Assembly: GCA_905479715.1 (NCBI GenBank)
Contig: CAJQNR010000125.1
Span: 1 to 43,284, forward strand
Length of the DNA: 43,284 bases
Reading direction: 5' to 3'
Source of the DNA: an uncultured Sphingorhabdus sp.
GTDB lineage: Bacteria; Pseudomonadota; Alphaproteobacteria; Sphingomonadales; Sphingomonadaceae
Position 1 is the stretch's first letter; each line of letters begins with the position of its first letter. Below, piece after piece: positions 25,735 to 33,791 of the stretch. The notes under the pieces are model-generated. The model was not told the DNA's origin. It made no database searches and saw nothing but the letters and a program-made list of their open reading frames with translations. The position numbers and the translations under genes are program-made.

Positions 25735-26993
25735 AGATCCGCTCGATCATCATCCTGCTGACGGTTCCGCTATTTCTTGTCATGGCGTCGGTGAACGGAG
25801 CGCTTCTCTATTTTCAACAGAAAGCCGAAATGTCGCGTGCGCTCGGCGAGCAGGCCCTTGCAGCAGCGGTGGTTACCGCCGAATTTGCCGCTGAAATGGA
25901 GGACCCGCAACAGGAACTGGCCAAGCCGTTCAGACGCCAGGCAATGGATGCTGCGAGCCGCCGGATCGTCGGCCTGCAAGCCATTTATCTCGTCGATGCT
26001 GACGGCGCAGCGATGCCGCTTACAACGGATTCGGTCGCGTGGCTGCCGCAGCCCGAGGCTCCGGTCGTCAAGGAGCGCATTGCCCCGACGATGACAGAAA
26101 CTGGCGGACCGCGCTTTGTTGCAGCTTTTGCTCCCGCCGCCAATGGCCGCTTCGTCGCCGTGCGGCTGAACGCCGAACCGATGTTTGCGCAGATCGAGAA
26201 TATCAAGCGGGCAATCCTGTGGATCGTCCTGGGTGCCAGTATATTTGCCGCCGGGCTTAGCTGGTTCGTCGCTCGTCTTATCGAGCGCGAATTGCGGATC
26301 AACGGCCAGTCGCTCGCCGCGATTGCAGCGGACAAAATAATTTCCGGTGAAGATGGTTTGCGGATCCGGGAAACGCGTGATCTGGCCGATGCTGTCCGGC
26401 TGATGGGAGCGAGCCAGGGTGCTGCCGAAATGCGTGATCGCCGGGTTAGCGCGCGGAATGACCGGACGCGGACACTTGGAGAAGCGGTTCTCAGATCGCG
26501 GGCCTTGCTGTTCAAACCCTCCGAACAGCAGGCTGCCGGTGCCCGGATTGCGATGCGCATCTGCGGCGACGCGCCGCCGGGGGCGTTTTTTGCCCTTGCC
26601 GCTGCGGAGGAAGAAGCATCAGTGGTGATTGGCTGTTGTGCTGCCGGGGACCCGGTGAGCGCCCTGGCCCAGGCAGCCGCAGCGCGGCGCTTTATCGAAG
26701 CCAATTGGACCGCTATGGGGGCAGAAAATTGCATGGCTGTTGCGCGTGAGGCCTATGGTATCGAAGAAACGGCTAGCGTTGCATGGCGAAGCGATGAGCC
26801 GCTGCAACCCGATGGGCGATTGCTCTGCATTGCCGATGCCGACGTTGCTGTCGCAGCGCAGCGCTATATATCGGCAAATTCGGACGCGACGCCGGCAGAA
26901 TGGCTCGAGGCGATAGAAATCCTGCTTGCGCCATCCGGGATATTCGGTGTGGTTGGCGCGTCCGGATCAGGCGATCGCAGCCAGAGCGCTTGA
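25731..26993 (+). CDS. Second two-TM sensor with degenerate SpoIIE-like output
   Basis: A 420-residue membrane protein. TM1 (IRSIIILLTVPLFLVMASVN), a periplasmic segment of about 120 residues, TM2 (ILWIVLGASIFAAGLSWFVA), a HAMP-like linker and a cytoplasmic domain follow in order. In the last, GAFFALAAAEEEASVVIGCC then GDPVSALAQAAAARRFIEAN follows the layout of GGDxYDxF...GDVSGKGVPAALxMA in SpoIIE phosphatases, but the metal-binding Asp residues and SGKG are lost. I infer an inactive relative that could regulate the true phosphatase or hold its STAS substrate. ATG 25731 is chosen because it forms an ATGA overlap with the preceding stop; the upstream frame to 25680 is not needed. Its 3' end overlaps the convergent STAS gene by 27 bp. 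Confidence 0.75.
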   Translation: MKIRSIIILLTVPLFLVMASVNGALLYFQQKAEMSRALGEQALAAAVVTAEFAAEMEDPQQELAKPFRRQAMDAASRRIVGLQAIYLVDADGAAMPLTTDSVAWLPQPEAPVVKERIAPTMTETGGPRFVAAFAPAANGRFVAVRLNAEPMFAQIENIKRAILWIVLGASIFAAGLSWFVARLIERELRINGQSLAAIAADKIISGEDGLRIRETRDLADAVRLMGASQGAAEMRDRRVSARNDRTRTLGEAVLRSRALLFKPSEQQAAGARIAMRICGDAPPGAFFALAAAEEEASVVIGCCAAGDPVSALAQAAAARRFIEANWTAMGAENCMAVAREAYGIEETASVAWRSDEPLQPDGRLLCIADADVAVAAQRYISANSDATPAEWLEAIEILLAPSGIFGVVGASGSGDRSQSA

Positions 26994-27299
26994 GACATCG
27001 GGTTCAATAGCAAAAATGCTGCTGAAACCGCTAATGTCGAAGACTTCCTGAACCGATGGCGAGAGACCGGACAGAACCAGCCTGTGCCCCGTGGTTTTCG
27101 CGATTTTTGCACCTTTCAGCAATACGCGCAGTCCGGCCGAGCTGACATAGGCGACATTACCGAGGTCCATCACGGTTGCTTCATTGACTTGAACCCGTTC
27201 GGGAAGAACCGCTTCGAGTTGCGATGCCGTGTTGCTGTCGATCCGGCCGGAAGCAACAATCACCAGCGCCTCGGGCTTGAGTTCTTCGCTGATCTGCAT
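26967..27299 (-). CDS. STAS-domain anti-sigma factor antagonist (RsbV/SpoIIAA-like)
   Basis: A 110-residue single STAS domain: VIVASGRIDSNTASQLEAVL, then DLGNVAYVSSAGLRVLLKGA with the phosphorylatable Ser region (about residue 53-54), then GHRLVLSGLSPSVQEVFDIS. Unphosphorylated proteins of this family bind and neutralise an RsbW-type kinase/anti-sigma factor; SpoIIE/RsbU phosphatases reactivate them. ATG 27299 with AGAGGCG upstream is preferred over a TTG at 27317. It is divergent from the RsbW-like gene, and its 3' end runs 27 bp into the convergent sensor gene. With the phosphatase at 19.7-21.3 kb it completes a partner-switching trio. Confidence 0.92.
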   Translation of the reverse strand: MQISEELKPEALVIVASGRIDSNTASQLEAVLPERVQVNEATVMDLGNVAYVSSAGLRVLLKGAKIAKTTGHRLVLSGLSPSVQEVFDISGFSSIFAIEPDVSSALAAIA

Positions 27300-27422
27300 C
27301 TGTCGCCTCTGTGCCAATGGTTTTGTCTGTCGGTTCTATGTTAAAGAGATTGAGAAATTTTTCCACTCGATTAAGCTGGTTTCAGGAAATTTATATGGCA
27401 GGTGCAGGGATCGAGGCTCACG

Positions 27423-27845
27423 ATGTCCAGTTTTGAGCGCACCCTGAAAGATGGGCGAGGAGGTTTTGCGGGGTTCCTCGAGGCCATCGAAGCCTATCTG
27501 GATGAACAAGGCGTTCCGTCCGCAACTGCGGCGCAGCTGATGATTGTCTTTGACGAGGTGATCAGCAATGTCTTCAGCCATGGCGATGATGGCGGCAAGC
27601 CGTCCGTGCATGTTCAGATTGATATTCGGGAGAACTCCGTCCGCGTCGAAATTGCCGATGACGGGAATGCCTTCGATCCTCTCTCCCGGCCGGAGCCCGC
27701 CACCGATCTGCCCGTCGAAGACAGGCCGCTTGGCGGACTGGGCCTGCATATCGTGCGCAAACTAATGGACGATATTGTCTATTCCCGGAAGGATGGGTGG
27801 AACAGGCTACGATTTTTTAAAGTCTTCCCGCTAGAGTCCAGCTAG
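27423..27845 (+). CDS. RsbW/SpoIIAB-like serine kinase / anti-sigma factor
   Basis: A 140-residue HATPase_c_2 protein. The ATP-binding boxes are visible: N box FDEVISNVFSHG (Glu about 45, Asn about 49), G1 box ADDGNAFDP (about 79-85) and G2 box PLGGLGLHIVRKLMDD (about 102-117). Such kinases phosphorylate a STAS antagonist and otherwise sequester a partner, classically a sigma factor, though other outputs are known. Start ATG 27423 is preferred over GTG 27402. No sigma factor gene is adjacent, and alphaproteobacterial general stress response normally uses PhyR-NepR-EcfG instead. The target is therefore unknown. It lies 49 bp before the SET-domain gene. Confidence 0.92.
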   Translation: MSSFERTLKDGRGGFAGFLEAIEAYLDEQGVPSATAAQLMIVFDEVISNVFSHGDDGGKPSVHVQIDIRENSVRVEIADDGNAFDPLSRPEPATDLPVEDRPLGGLGLHIVRKLMDDIVYSRKDGWNRLRFFKVFPLESS

Positions 27846-27894
27846 TGCAATCATGCGCTGGTCATTAATTGCTTCAGACAGGGAAGATCTTGAA

Positions 27895-28359
27895 ATGTAT
27901 CAAGAAACATCATCCGAGCTATTTGCCCGTAGCCATGCGAATGATGATCTGGCGATTTGCTATGATGAAGCGGTTGGCCTTGGCGTGGTGGCACGGGTCA
28001 GTTTTTCCAGGGGCGACCTGCTTGACCGTTTCACCGGTACAATCGGGCCGGAACTCACGCAGCATAGCCTGCAGGTAAGCCCGGGCTGGCACATTTCCGG
28101 CACCCGTTTCGTTGGTTATATTTCCCATGGTTGCGATCCCAATTGTCGGCTCGACATGCAGCGTCAGGAGCTGGTTGCCTTGCGCGACATTGCCGCGGAC
28201 GAACTGCTCAGTATCGATTATGCAGAGACAGAAGACCGGCTGTTTGCCAATTTTTCCTGCAGCTGCGGCGCCGAGAATTGCCGCGACTGGATCGTCGGGC
28301 GCATCGAGGCGGGCCAGTCGCCTCAAAACAATGTAAATGACGCCGGTCACCGGCACTAG
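27895..28359 (+). CDS. SET-domain protein lysine methyltransferase-like
   Basis: A small SET-domain protein of 154 residues. Visible motifs: GLGVVARVSFSRGDLLDRFTG (SET-N), YISHGCDPNCRLD (matching the NHxCxPN AdoMet/pseudoknot motif with Ser-His-Gly), ELLSIDYAETED (second half of the pseudoknot with the conserved Tyr) and a post-SET-like cysteine cluster SCSCGAENCRDWIVG. It should transfer a methyl group from S-adenosylmethionine to a protein lysine. ATG 27895 has GGGAAG 8 bases upstream; an in-frame ATG at 27853 would add 14 residues. The stop is followed within 5-8 bases by the PLP-enzyme start, so the two form a unit. The substrate is unknown. Confidence 0.85.
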   Translation: MYQETSSELFARSHANDDLAICYDEAVGLGVVARVSFSRGDLLDRFTGTIGPELTQHSLQVSPGWHISGTRFVGYISHGCDPNCRLDMQRQELVALRDIAADELLSIDYAETEDRLFANFSCSCGAENCRDWIVGRIEAGQSPQNNVNDAGHRH

Positions 28360-28367
28360 ACCGGGTG

Positions 28368-29597
28368 ATGACCATATCGCCAAGCCTCTCGCCCTGCGAA
28401 AATTTCTGGTGGGAGCGAAATGATCTCCATTATCACGACAACCGGCTACAATTTGCCGGCCATGATGTCGGTGCCTTGGCGAGCGAAGCGAACGGACCGC
28501 TTTATCTTTACTCGCTCGACCGGGCAGCTGCCAGGCTCGATGCTCTTTTGCAGGCGCTTGACGCAACCGGCTGCGCACATCGCATCTATTATGCGATGAA
28601 GGCAAATCGCTTTGCGCCGCTCCTGCAAATGATGGCCCGGTCCGGAAAATGCGGCGTCGATATTTGCTCCCCCAATGAGCTGGATCTCGCCCTGTCCTGC
28701 GGTTTCCGCGCCGACCAGATCAGCTTTACCGGCACCGGCGTCGCCAATCGCGACCTCGATCGGCTACTCGCACATCCCGAACTGGTGATCAATTGCGATT
28801 CAATCGGCATGATCCGGCGGATCGGCGAGCGCGAACCCGGGCGCACGATCGGTATTCGCGTCAACCCCGGACTTGGTACCGGATATGGAGATAATAGCCT
28901 GTTGACCTATGCCGGTGCGCGCACCACCAAATTCGGTATTTACCGGGAGCAATGGGCCGAAGCCCTGGATATGGCGCGCAGGTTCGATCTGAAGGTCAGG
29001 ACGCTGCATTTTCATGTCGGATGCGGATATCTCGACGACCAGCTCGCAAGCTGGGAGGAGGCCGTCACCGCCGCGCTTTCCTGCACCGCGGATCTGCCCG
29101 ATCTGGAAATGGTGAATATTGGCGGAGGCCTTGGCCTGCCTCACCGCGCCGCCGACAAGCCGCTCGACCTGACGCGGTGGTCCGCCATCTTGCGGTCGCA
29201 TTTTTCCGGAACCGGTCTGACCGTCGCGGTCGAGCCGGGGGATTTTCTGGTCAAGGACGCCGGCATGCTGGTGCTCGGTGTCACCGATATAGAGCGCAAG
29301 CGCGACACGCTGTTTGTCAGTGTCGATGGCGGGTTTAACCTGCATCCCGAACCGGCCTTTTACGATATGCCATGTGAGCCGGTGGCCTGTCTGATCAGAA
29401 GCCGTGATCCCGCCGACTGGCAAAATGCGACCATCGCCGGCAATATCAACGAGGCTCTTGATATCTGGGGAGAGACGGTCGCCGTACCGCCGCTTTGCGA
29501 AGAGGACCATATCGCGCTTCTCAACGCAGGGGGCTATGGCGCGTCGATGAGTTCGAATCATTGCATGCGCGGGGACTTCACCGAAATCGCAATCTGA
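28368..29597 (+). CDS. Type III PLP-dependent decarboxylase-like (DAP/ornithine decarboxylase family)
   Basis: A fold-III PLP enzyme of 409 residues. The Schiff-base Lys is in IYYAMKANRF (about residue 78). Other family marks are the His of LHFHVGCG, the phosphate-binding IGGGLGLPH, VEPGDFLV, and NAGGYGASMSSNHCMR near the C-terminus. In diaminopimelate and ornithine decarboxylases a CESxD-type motif supplies an active-site Cys from the partner subunit; here the aligned segment reads GNINEALDIW and has no Cys. The substrate may therefore differ, as in siderophore- or natural-product-associated members. The start is ATG 28368 or GTG 28365. It directly follows the SET gene. It is probably not the housekeeping lysA because of its context and motif change. 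Confidence 0.85.
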   Translation: MTISPSLSPCENFWWERNDLHYHDNRLQFAGHDVGALASEANGPLYLYSLDRAAARLDALLQALDATGCAHRIYYAMKANRFAPLLQMMARSGKCGVDICSPNELDLALSCGFRADQISFTGTGVANRDLDRLLAHPELVINCDSIGMIRRIGEREPGRTIGIRVNPGLGTGYGDNSLLTYAGARTTKFGIYREQWAEALDMARRFDLKVRTLHFHVGCGYLDDQLASWEEAVTAALSCTADLPDLEMVNIGGGLGLPHRAADKPLDLTRWSAILRSHFSGTGLTVAVEPGDFLVKDAGMLVLGVTDIERKRDTLFVSVDGGFNLHPEPAFYDMPCEPVACLIRSRDPADWQNATIAGNINEALDIWGETVAVPPLCEEDHIALLNAGGYGASMSSNHCMRGDFTEIAI

Positions 29598-29719
29598 ACG
29601 GGGATGGGCGCTCCCGTTTATCCGCGATAAAGATAAAAATAGTTGGTCTTCCCTTGGCGGGTTTTCCGATCATTCTTCGTCTTGAGGATAATCGGGCCAA
29701 ATCACAGGGAGTGCGCCAA

Positions 29720-30016
29720 ATGATCCAAGACCAGAGCGGAACATCATTGTTGGAGCGGGCGAAGTCCATTTTGTTGCGCCCCCGCGAAGAATGGCCCGTT
29801 ATCGAAGGTGAGGCGGCAAGCATCGGCAAAATTGACGGGCGCCTCACAAATATCCGCTATGACAGCGCAGGCAAGGATGGGCGCTATGGAATGATTGTCG
29901 GCGAGCGGTTCAATGTTCAGGCCGATGGCCATGCCGATTCCGTCGAAGACCTGCGCGCGGCGGTCAACAGGATCGACATTGATGCTCTGGAAGCGGTCGC
30001 AAGATCCGGAGAGTGA
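29720..30016 (+). CDS. Small protein with a Yip1-like N-terminus
   Basis: A 98-residue protein. Its start, LLERAKSILLRPREEWPVIE, matches the conserved opening of bacterial Yip1-family membrane proteins (RxKxILLxPxxEWPVI), but the following Yip1 membrane helices are absent. The rest (NIRYDSAGKDGRYGMIVGER, then ADSVEDLRAAVNRIDIDALE) is soluble-looking and not recognised. ATG 29720 is chosen because AGGGAG precedes it by 8 bases; the frame is open back to 29495 only by chance over the end of the decarboxylase. Its stop overlaps the region of the next gene's start, suggesting cotranscription with the lipoprotein that follows. Confidence 0.6.
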   Translation: MIQDQSGTSLLERAKSILLRPREEWPVIEGEAASIGKIDGRLTNIRYDSAGKDGRYGMIVGERFNVQADGHADSVEDLRAAVNRIDIDALEAVARSGE

Positions 30017-30018
30017 AA

Positions 30019-30465
30019 ATGGTATCGCGAGGGACTCCGCACTTCGTCCCCGGCAGGATGCTGGCCCCTTTGCTCTTTTTGATCGCCAGCTGTTCGACAA
30101 TGGATGGCGCCGCAACGGCCGCTTGCCCGGAGTCACAGGCGGTGCAGATAGAAAATTACCCGCCCACGATCTTGCTGCCGCAGGACGCGATTGTCGAGCG
30201 GCACACCGCTGGCCATCCGCCGGAACATGCCAGCGACAATCATGTCATAGTCGCAAAGGCGGCGGGAACGGTTGAAACGGTGGCAGCTTTCTATCGCTGC
30301 ATGCTGCCACGCCGGAATCTGTCGATCATCAGCGAAGAGCAAGGCAATGTCCTGCTCATTCGCTTCGCCGGAGCGAATATTGATGATGGCTCGATTACCA
30401 TCAGCGGCGACCGTGATAATGGCGGCACCCGCATCGAAATTTTCGTCATTGAAAAGGCGCAATAG
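30019..30465 (+). CDS. Putative lipoprotein of unknown function
   Basis: A 148-residue protein with an N-terminal hydrophobic segment ending in a lipobox-like LIASC (MLAPLLFLIASCSTMD), so it is probably a lipoprotein. The mature part has ILLPQDAIVERHTAGHPPEH and a C-terminal domain of alternating strands ending GGTRIEIFVIEKAQ. Its general plan (short precursor, VETVAAFYRCMLPRRNLSII, RFAGANIDDGSITISGDR) recalls that of the lipoprotein at 34036. No family recognised. GGAGAG lies 5 bases before ATG 30019; GTG 30013 is an alternative. It starts 2 bases after the stop of the Yip1-like gene. Confidence 0.65.
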   Translation: MVSRGTPHFVPGRMLAPLLFLIASCSTMDGAATAACPESQAVQIENYPPTILLPQDAIVERHTAGHPPEHASDNHVIVAKAAGTVETVAAFYRCMLPRRNLSIISEEQGNVLLIRFAGANIDDGSITISGDRDNGGTRIEIFVIEKAQ

Positions 30466-30584
30466 GGCTGGTCGCCTTCCAAAACAGCCGAAATACAGAA
30501 AAACCCTTGCTATGCCAGCCACATGCAGGAGAAGAGAACTTCTCTCCGGCAAAATTCGCGCGGAGTCTTGCATGGGAGCATTGA

Positions 30585-31148
30585 ATGGGGAGCAATCGCC
30601 ATGAAAGTGAAGTTGAAAGCCGCAACCTAGACCTGTCCGAAGAATTGATCGCAGAAACCTACGACGCTTTGCGCCGGATCGCGTCGCGACAGCTTAGCCG
30701 ACAGGCCACCGGTCCATCGCTCAACACCACCATGATTGTCCACGAGGCCTGGCTGAAATTGTCCGCCTCCGAGGATTCTTCCTATACTGACCGCAACCAT
30801 TATCTGGCGACGGCATCCCGTGCCATGCGGCAGATATTGGTCGACCATGCCCGCCGCAAGACCGCCGGAAAACGGGGCGGCGGTGCGGCCCATGTCCAGC
30901 TCGACGAAAATCTGGTCGCGGACACCGCACCTTCGGATGCCATATTGACTGTTGATGATGCGCTGGCGGTGCTCTCTGACCGCGTCCCGGAACTGGAGGC
31001 GGTGGTCGAATGCCGGTTCTTCGCCGGTCTGACCGTCGAGGAAACCGCACGGGCCCTGGATCGGTCCACGCGGACCGTCGAGCGGCAGTGGACACGGGCG
31101 CGAATCTATCTCGCCGAACATTTTGTGGCGGATGATGATGCTGTTTGA
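30585..31148 (+). CDS. ECF-like RNA polymerase sigma factor (Sigma70_ECF / TIGR02999 type)
   Basis: A 187-residue sigma factor of the group usually found next to Ser/Thr kinases. The sigma-2 region covers about residues 20-85, with TYDALRRIASRQL, TTMIVHEAWLKLS and HYLATASRAMRQILVDHARR. The sigma-4 helix-turn-helix covers about 125-180, with VECRFFAGLTVEETARALDR and STRTVERQWTRARIYL. GGGAG sits 6 bases before ATG 30585. The kinase gene starts 109 bp downstream. In Xanthomonas citri a sigma factor of this type (EcfK) is activated by the kinase PknS, so a similar phosphorylation switch is plausible here. No anti-sigma factor is adjacent. Target promoters are unknown. Confidence 0.93.
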   Translation: MGSNRHESEVESRNLDLSEELIAETYDALRRIASRQLSRQATGPSLNTTMIVHEAWLKLSASEDSSYTDRNHYLATASRAMRQILVDHARRKTAGKRGGGAAHVQLDENLVADTAPSDAILTVDDALAVLSDRVPELEAVVECRFFAGLTVEETARALDRSTRTVERQWTRARIYLAEHFVADDDAV

Positions 31149-31257
31149 CGTTATCAGACCGACAAGGGGATTCATGGTCGCCTGTGCATTCTCATGGAAA
31201 CCGGATCGCAAACCGGTCCTCCCAATCTAGCGGGTCGCCTATGACAACGGACGCAAT

Positions 31258-33744
31258 ATGAAGCAGGATAGCGGCAAGTCTGATTGGGAAAGGGTGGATG
31301 ACGCTCTCGACCATGTCTTGTCACTGGCGTCCGGCAAGCGTGCTTCGTGGATCAAGAAGCATTTCGCCGCCGAACCTGCCCTTGGTTTGCGGACGCAATT
31401 ATTGCTCGACAAGGCGGTCAATAATGATGCGCTGTTCACCGTGCTGGAGCAAAAGCGGGACATGTTGCTCGACATGGTCGTGCCGGAATTTGCCAGCGAT
31501 TCCGACGATCCGCGCGTAGGGGCGCTCTACGGCCCGTGGAAAGTCGTCGCGCATATCGGATCGGGCGGCCTCGCCGAGGTTTATGAAGTCGAGCGCGATG
31601 ATCATCGCTATCAGCAGAAAGCGGCGCTGAAGATCATGCGCGCGTCGATCCTGAGCGATGACCTGATCAAATTATTCCATCGCGAACGCAATGTGCTGGC
31701 CAGTCTCGACCATCACGGGCTGGTGAGGATCATCGACGGCGGCGAGACCGCCACAGGATCACCCTGGCTGGTCATGGAACATGTCGACGGTCTGGTGATT
31801 ACCGAATATTGTGTGACAAATGACTTGCCTCTGGCGGAGCGGCTTGCGCTCGTCGCACAGGCGGCCGACGCGTTGCAGGCCGCCCATAACCGGCTGGTCC
31901 TGCATGGTGATATCAAAGCCGAACATGTCGTGGTTCAGGCCGATGGTCTGATAAAGCTGCTGGACTTCGGAATCGCGCAATTGCTCGACGAGGACGGGCT
32001 GGGTGGCCCCGCCATCGCCGTGTCGCCCGCTATCGCCTCGCCCGAACATCATGCCGGGAAAGCCTTGACCGTCAGCAGCGACATTTTCCAGCTGGGTCTG
32101 GTCCTGAAACAGCTGATCGCCGATTTTGACCTTGATGCCGATCATCTGGCGGTGGCGGAGATGGCAACGGCAGCCGATCCGGCGGCAAGATATCCGTCCG
32201 CTTCGCAATTCGCCATGGATCTGAGACATCTGATTGCGGGTCATGCCGTCATGGCGGCACCGGATAGCAGAGCGAGAGGGCTTTGGCGCCTGATCAAGCG
32301 CAATCCGGGGACCAGCGCTTTGGCCGCCTCCTTGTTGCTGGGTCTCGCCGGCTGGGGACTGACCGCCTCAATCTATGCAAACGAGCTCCGCGAACAACGC
32401 AATATCGCGATCGCGGCTCTGGACCGGGTCGAGCGGGGCAAGGATATGCTGCTCAATCTGTTCCGGCGGTTCGACCCGCTGGAAATGGATGCAGTCGGCC
32501 CGCAATCGGCGACAACCCTCAGGATGCTTGAGGCATCTCTGGCGGACGCGCGCATAAGCTTGCAGGACGATCCGGCCCTGATCGCTGATCTGCTCGGCTG
32601 GACGGCACGGGGCTATCAGCGCGCCGACGATCTGCCGGGCGCGGAAAAACTGGCCGCAGAAGCGGTGGCGTTGCTGGATGAAGCCAGAGCGCCGCAAGAC
32701 AATGTTTATGCCTCCGCTCTTGCCTATCTGGGTAATCTGCAAAGTCTGGGTGGTGACCGGAAAGCCGGTCAGCCGAAGCTCGACAGGGCGATGGTCTTGC
32801 TGGATCAGAACCAGAGCGACGATATTCACGCACTTGATATAATGTTGGTCGTGGCCTGGAATCAGGAAGGAAACTGGACGGAACAGAAGAAGCTGTTCGG
32901 ACGCGTGGAAACCCTGGCCGGGAAGCTCGGCCAAATCCCTGCCGCGGTTGAAGCCGGTTCGGGGCTGGGCCGGTCGCTGGCTGGTCTGGGCGAAGGGGCA
33001 GCTGCGCAAGTGCAGCTCGACAAAACGCTTGATGTGGCCCGAAAATATTACGGCGATAATCATCCGCGCCTGTCGATCATCTATTCCGATCTTGGCCGGC
33101 TGGCAGCATCGCAGGGCAAGCCGCAAGCGGCGATAGAATGTCATCGCAAGGCTCTGGAATTGTCGGTCGCGGCCTTTGGCTCCAGCCATTCCTCCAACCT
33201 GTCCCATCGCAGCAATCTGGCAATGGCATTGATCGAGGCCGGCCAGATCGAAGCCGCGATATCCGAGTTTCGGCAGATTCTGGCGCAGCGGCAGTCCGGA
33301 CAGGGCGAGCGGAGTCTGGAAGTGGGAGAGGTAAAGCAAAATCTTGCCGCCGCCCTTGTCCAGACGGAGCAATTTGCGCAAGCCGAAGCGGAGTTGCGGG
33401 ACGCCGACAAGATTTTCGCGCTCCATCTTCCGGACGGTCACCCGCGGCGGGCCTTTCCATCACTGACCCGCGCCGAAATGCGTATCGCGCAAGGCCGTTA
33501 TCCAGAGGCGCAGGTTGACGCGCGGCGCGCCTATGACCTGCTGTCGCGGGTATTGCCTGCCGGCCATTTCGCGACCGAAGTGGCCCGGTGCCGGATCGGG
33601 ATGTCTTTGCTGGGACAAGGCAAGAACAAGGAAGCGCAGCCGTTTGTTCAGGTCGCCTATCGGGGCCTGAAGGCGTCGAAAATGCCGCTGCCCGACCGCT
33701 ATCTGCTTCCCTGCAAGGCGGCCGCAGCGAAATTCTCCACCTAG
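31258..33744 (+). CDS. Transmembrane Ser/Thr protein kinase with TPR repeats
   Basis: An 828-residue kinase. The first ~90 residues are the WERVDDALDHVLSL/RASWIKKHF module common to sigma-linked kinases. The kinase domain (about 95-330) has the glycine loop IGSGGLAEVY, Lys in AALKIM (about 125), the catalytic loop HGDIKAEHVVV (about 216-226) and DFG (about 236). One TM helix (about 351-373) is followed by a long TPR-like region (about 420-800), probably periplasmic. Two loop positions are unusual: HGD replaces HRD, and the Mg-binding Asn (usual KPxN) is His. It is therefore a non-RD kinase with a changed metal ligand; activity is uncertain. Context says it controls the upstream sigma factor. 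Confidence 0.93.
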   Translation: MKQDSGKSDWERVDDALDHVLSLASGKRASWIKKHFAAEPALGLRTQLLLDKAVNNDALFTVLEQKRDMLLDMVVPEFASDSDDPRVGALYGPWKVVAHIGSGGLAEVYEVERDDHRYQQKAALKIMRASILSDDLIKLFHRERNVLASLDHHGLVRIIDGGETATGSPWLVMEHVDGLVITEYCVTNDLPLAERLALVAQAADALQAAHNRLVLHGDIKAEHVVVQADGLIKLLDFGIAQLLDEDGLGGPAIAVSPAIASPEHHAGKALTVSSDIFQLGLVLKQLIADFDLDADHLAVAEMATAADPAARYPSASQFAMDLRHLIAGHAVMAAPDSRARGLWRLIKRNPGTSALAASLLLGLAGWGLTASIYANELREQRNIAIAALDRVERGKDMLLNLFRRFDPLEMDAVGPQSATTLRMLEASLADARISLQDDPALIADLLGWTARGYQRADDLPGAEKLAAEAVALLDEARAPQDNVYASALAYLGNLQSLGGDRKAGQPKLDRAMVLLDQNQSDDIHALDIMLVVAWNQEGNWTEQKKLFGRVETLAGKLGQIPAAVEAGSGLGRSLAGLGEGAAAQVQLDKTLDVARKYYGDNHPRLSIIYSDLGRLAASQGKPQAAIECHRKALELSVAAFGSSHSSNLSHRSNLAMALIEAGQIEAAISEFRQILAQRQSGQGERSLEVGEVKQNLAAALVQTEQFAQAEAELRDADKIFALHLPDGHPRRAFPSLTRAEMRIAQGRYPEAQVDARRAYDLLSRVLPAGHFATEVARCRIGMSLLGQGKNKEAQPFVQVAYRGLKASKMPLPDRYLLPCKAAAAKFST

Positions 33745-33791
33745 TTTGTTTTTAAAATTGGCGGTATTTTTCCCTGCTTTGCGTTGGAGGG

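Noticed and set aside
29495-29719. N-terminal extension of the Yip1-like gene
   Set aside because: It overlaps the decarboxylase gene out of frame and a good ribosome-binding site precedes the internal ATG at 29720.
32368-33441. 357-codon minus-strand open frame inside the kinase gene
   Set aside because: It lies opposite the TPR region of an intact kinase, has no recognisable domain and no ribosome-binding site.
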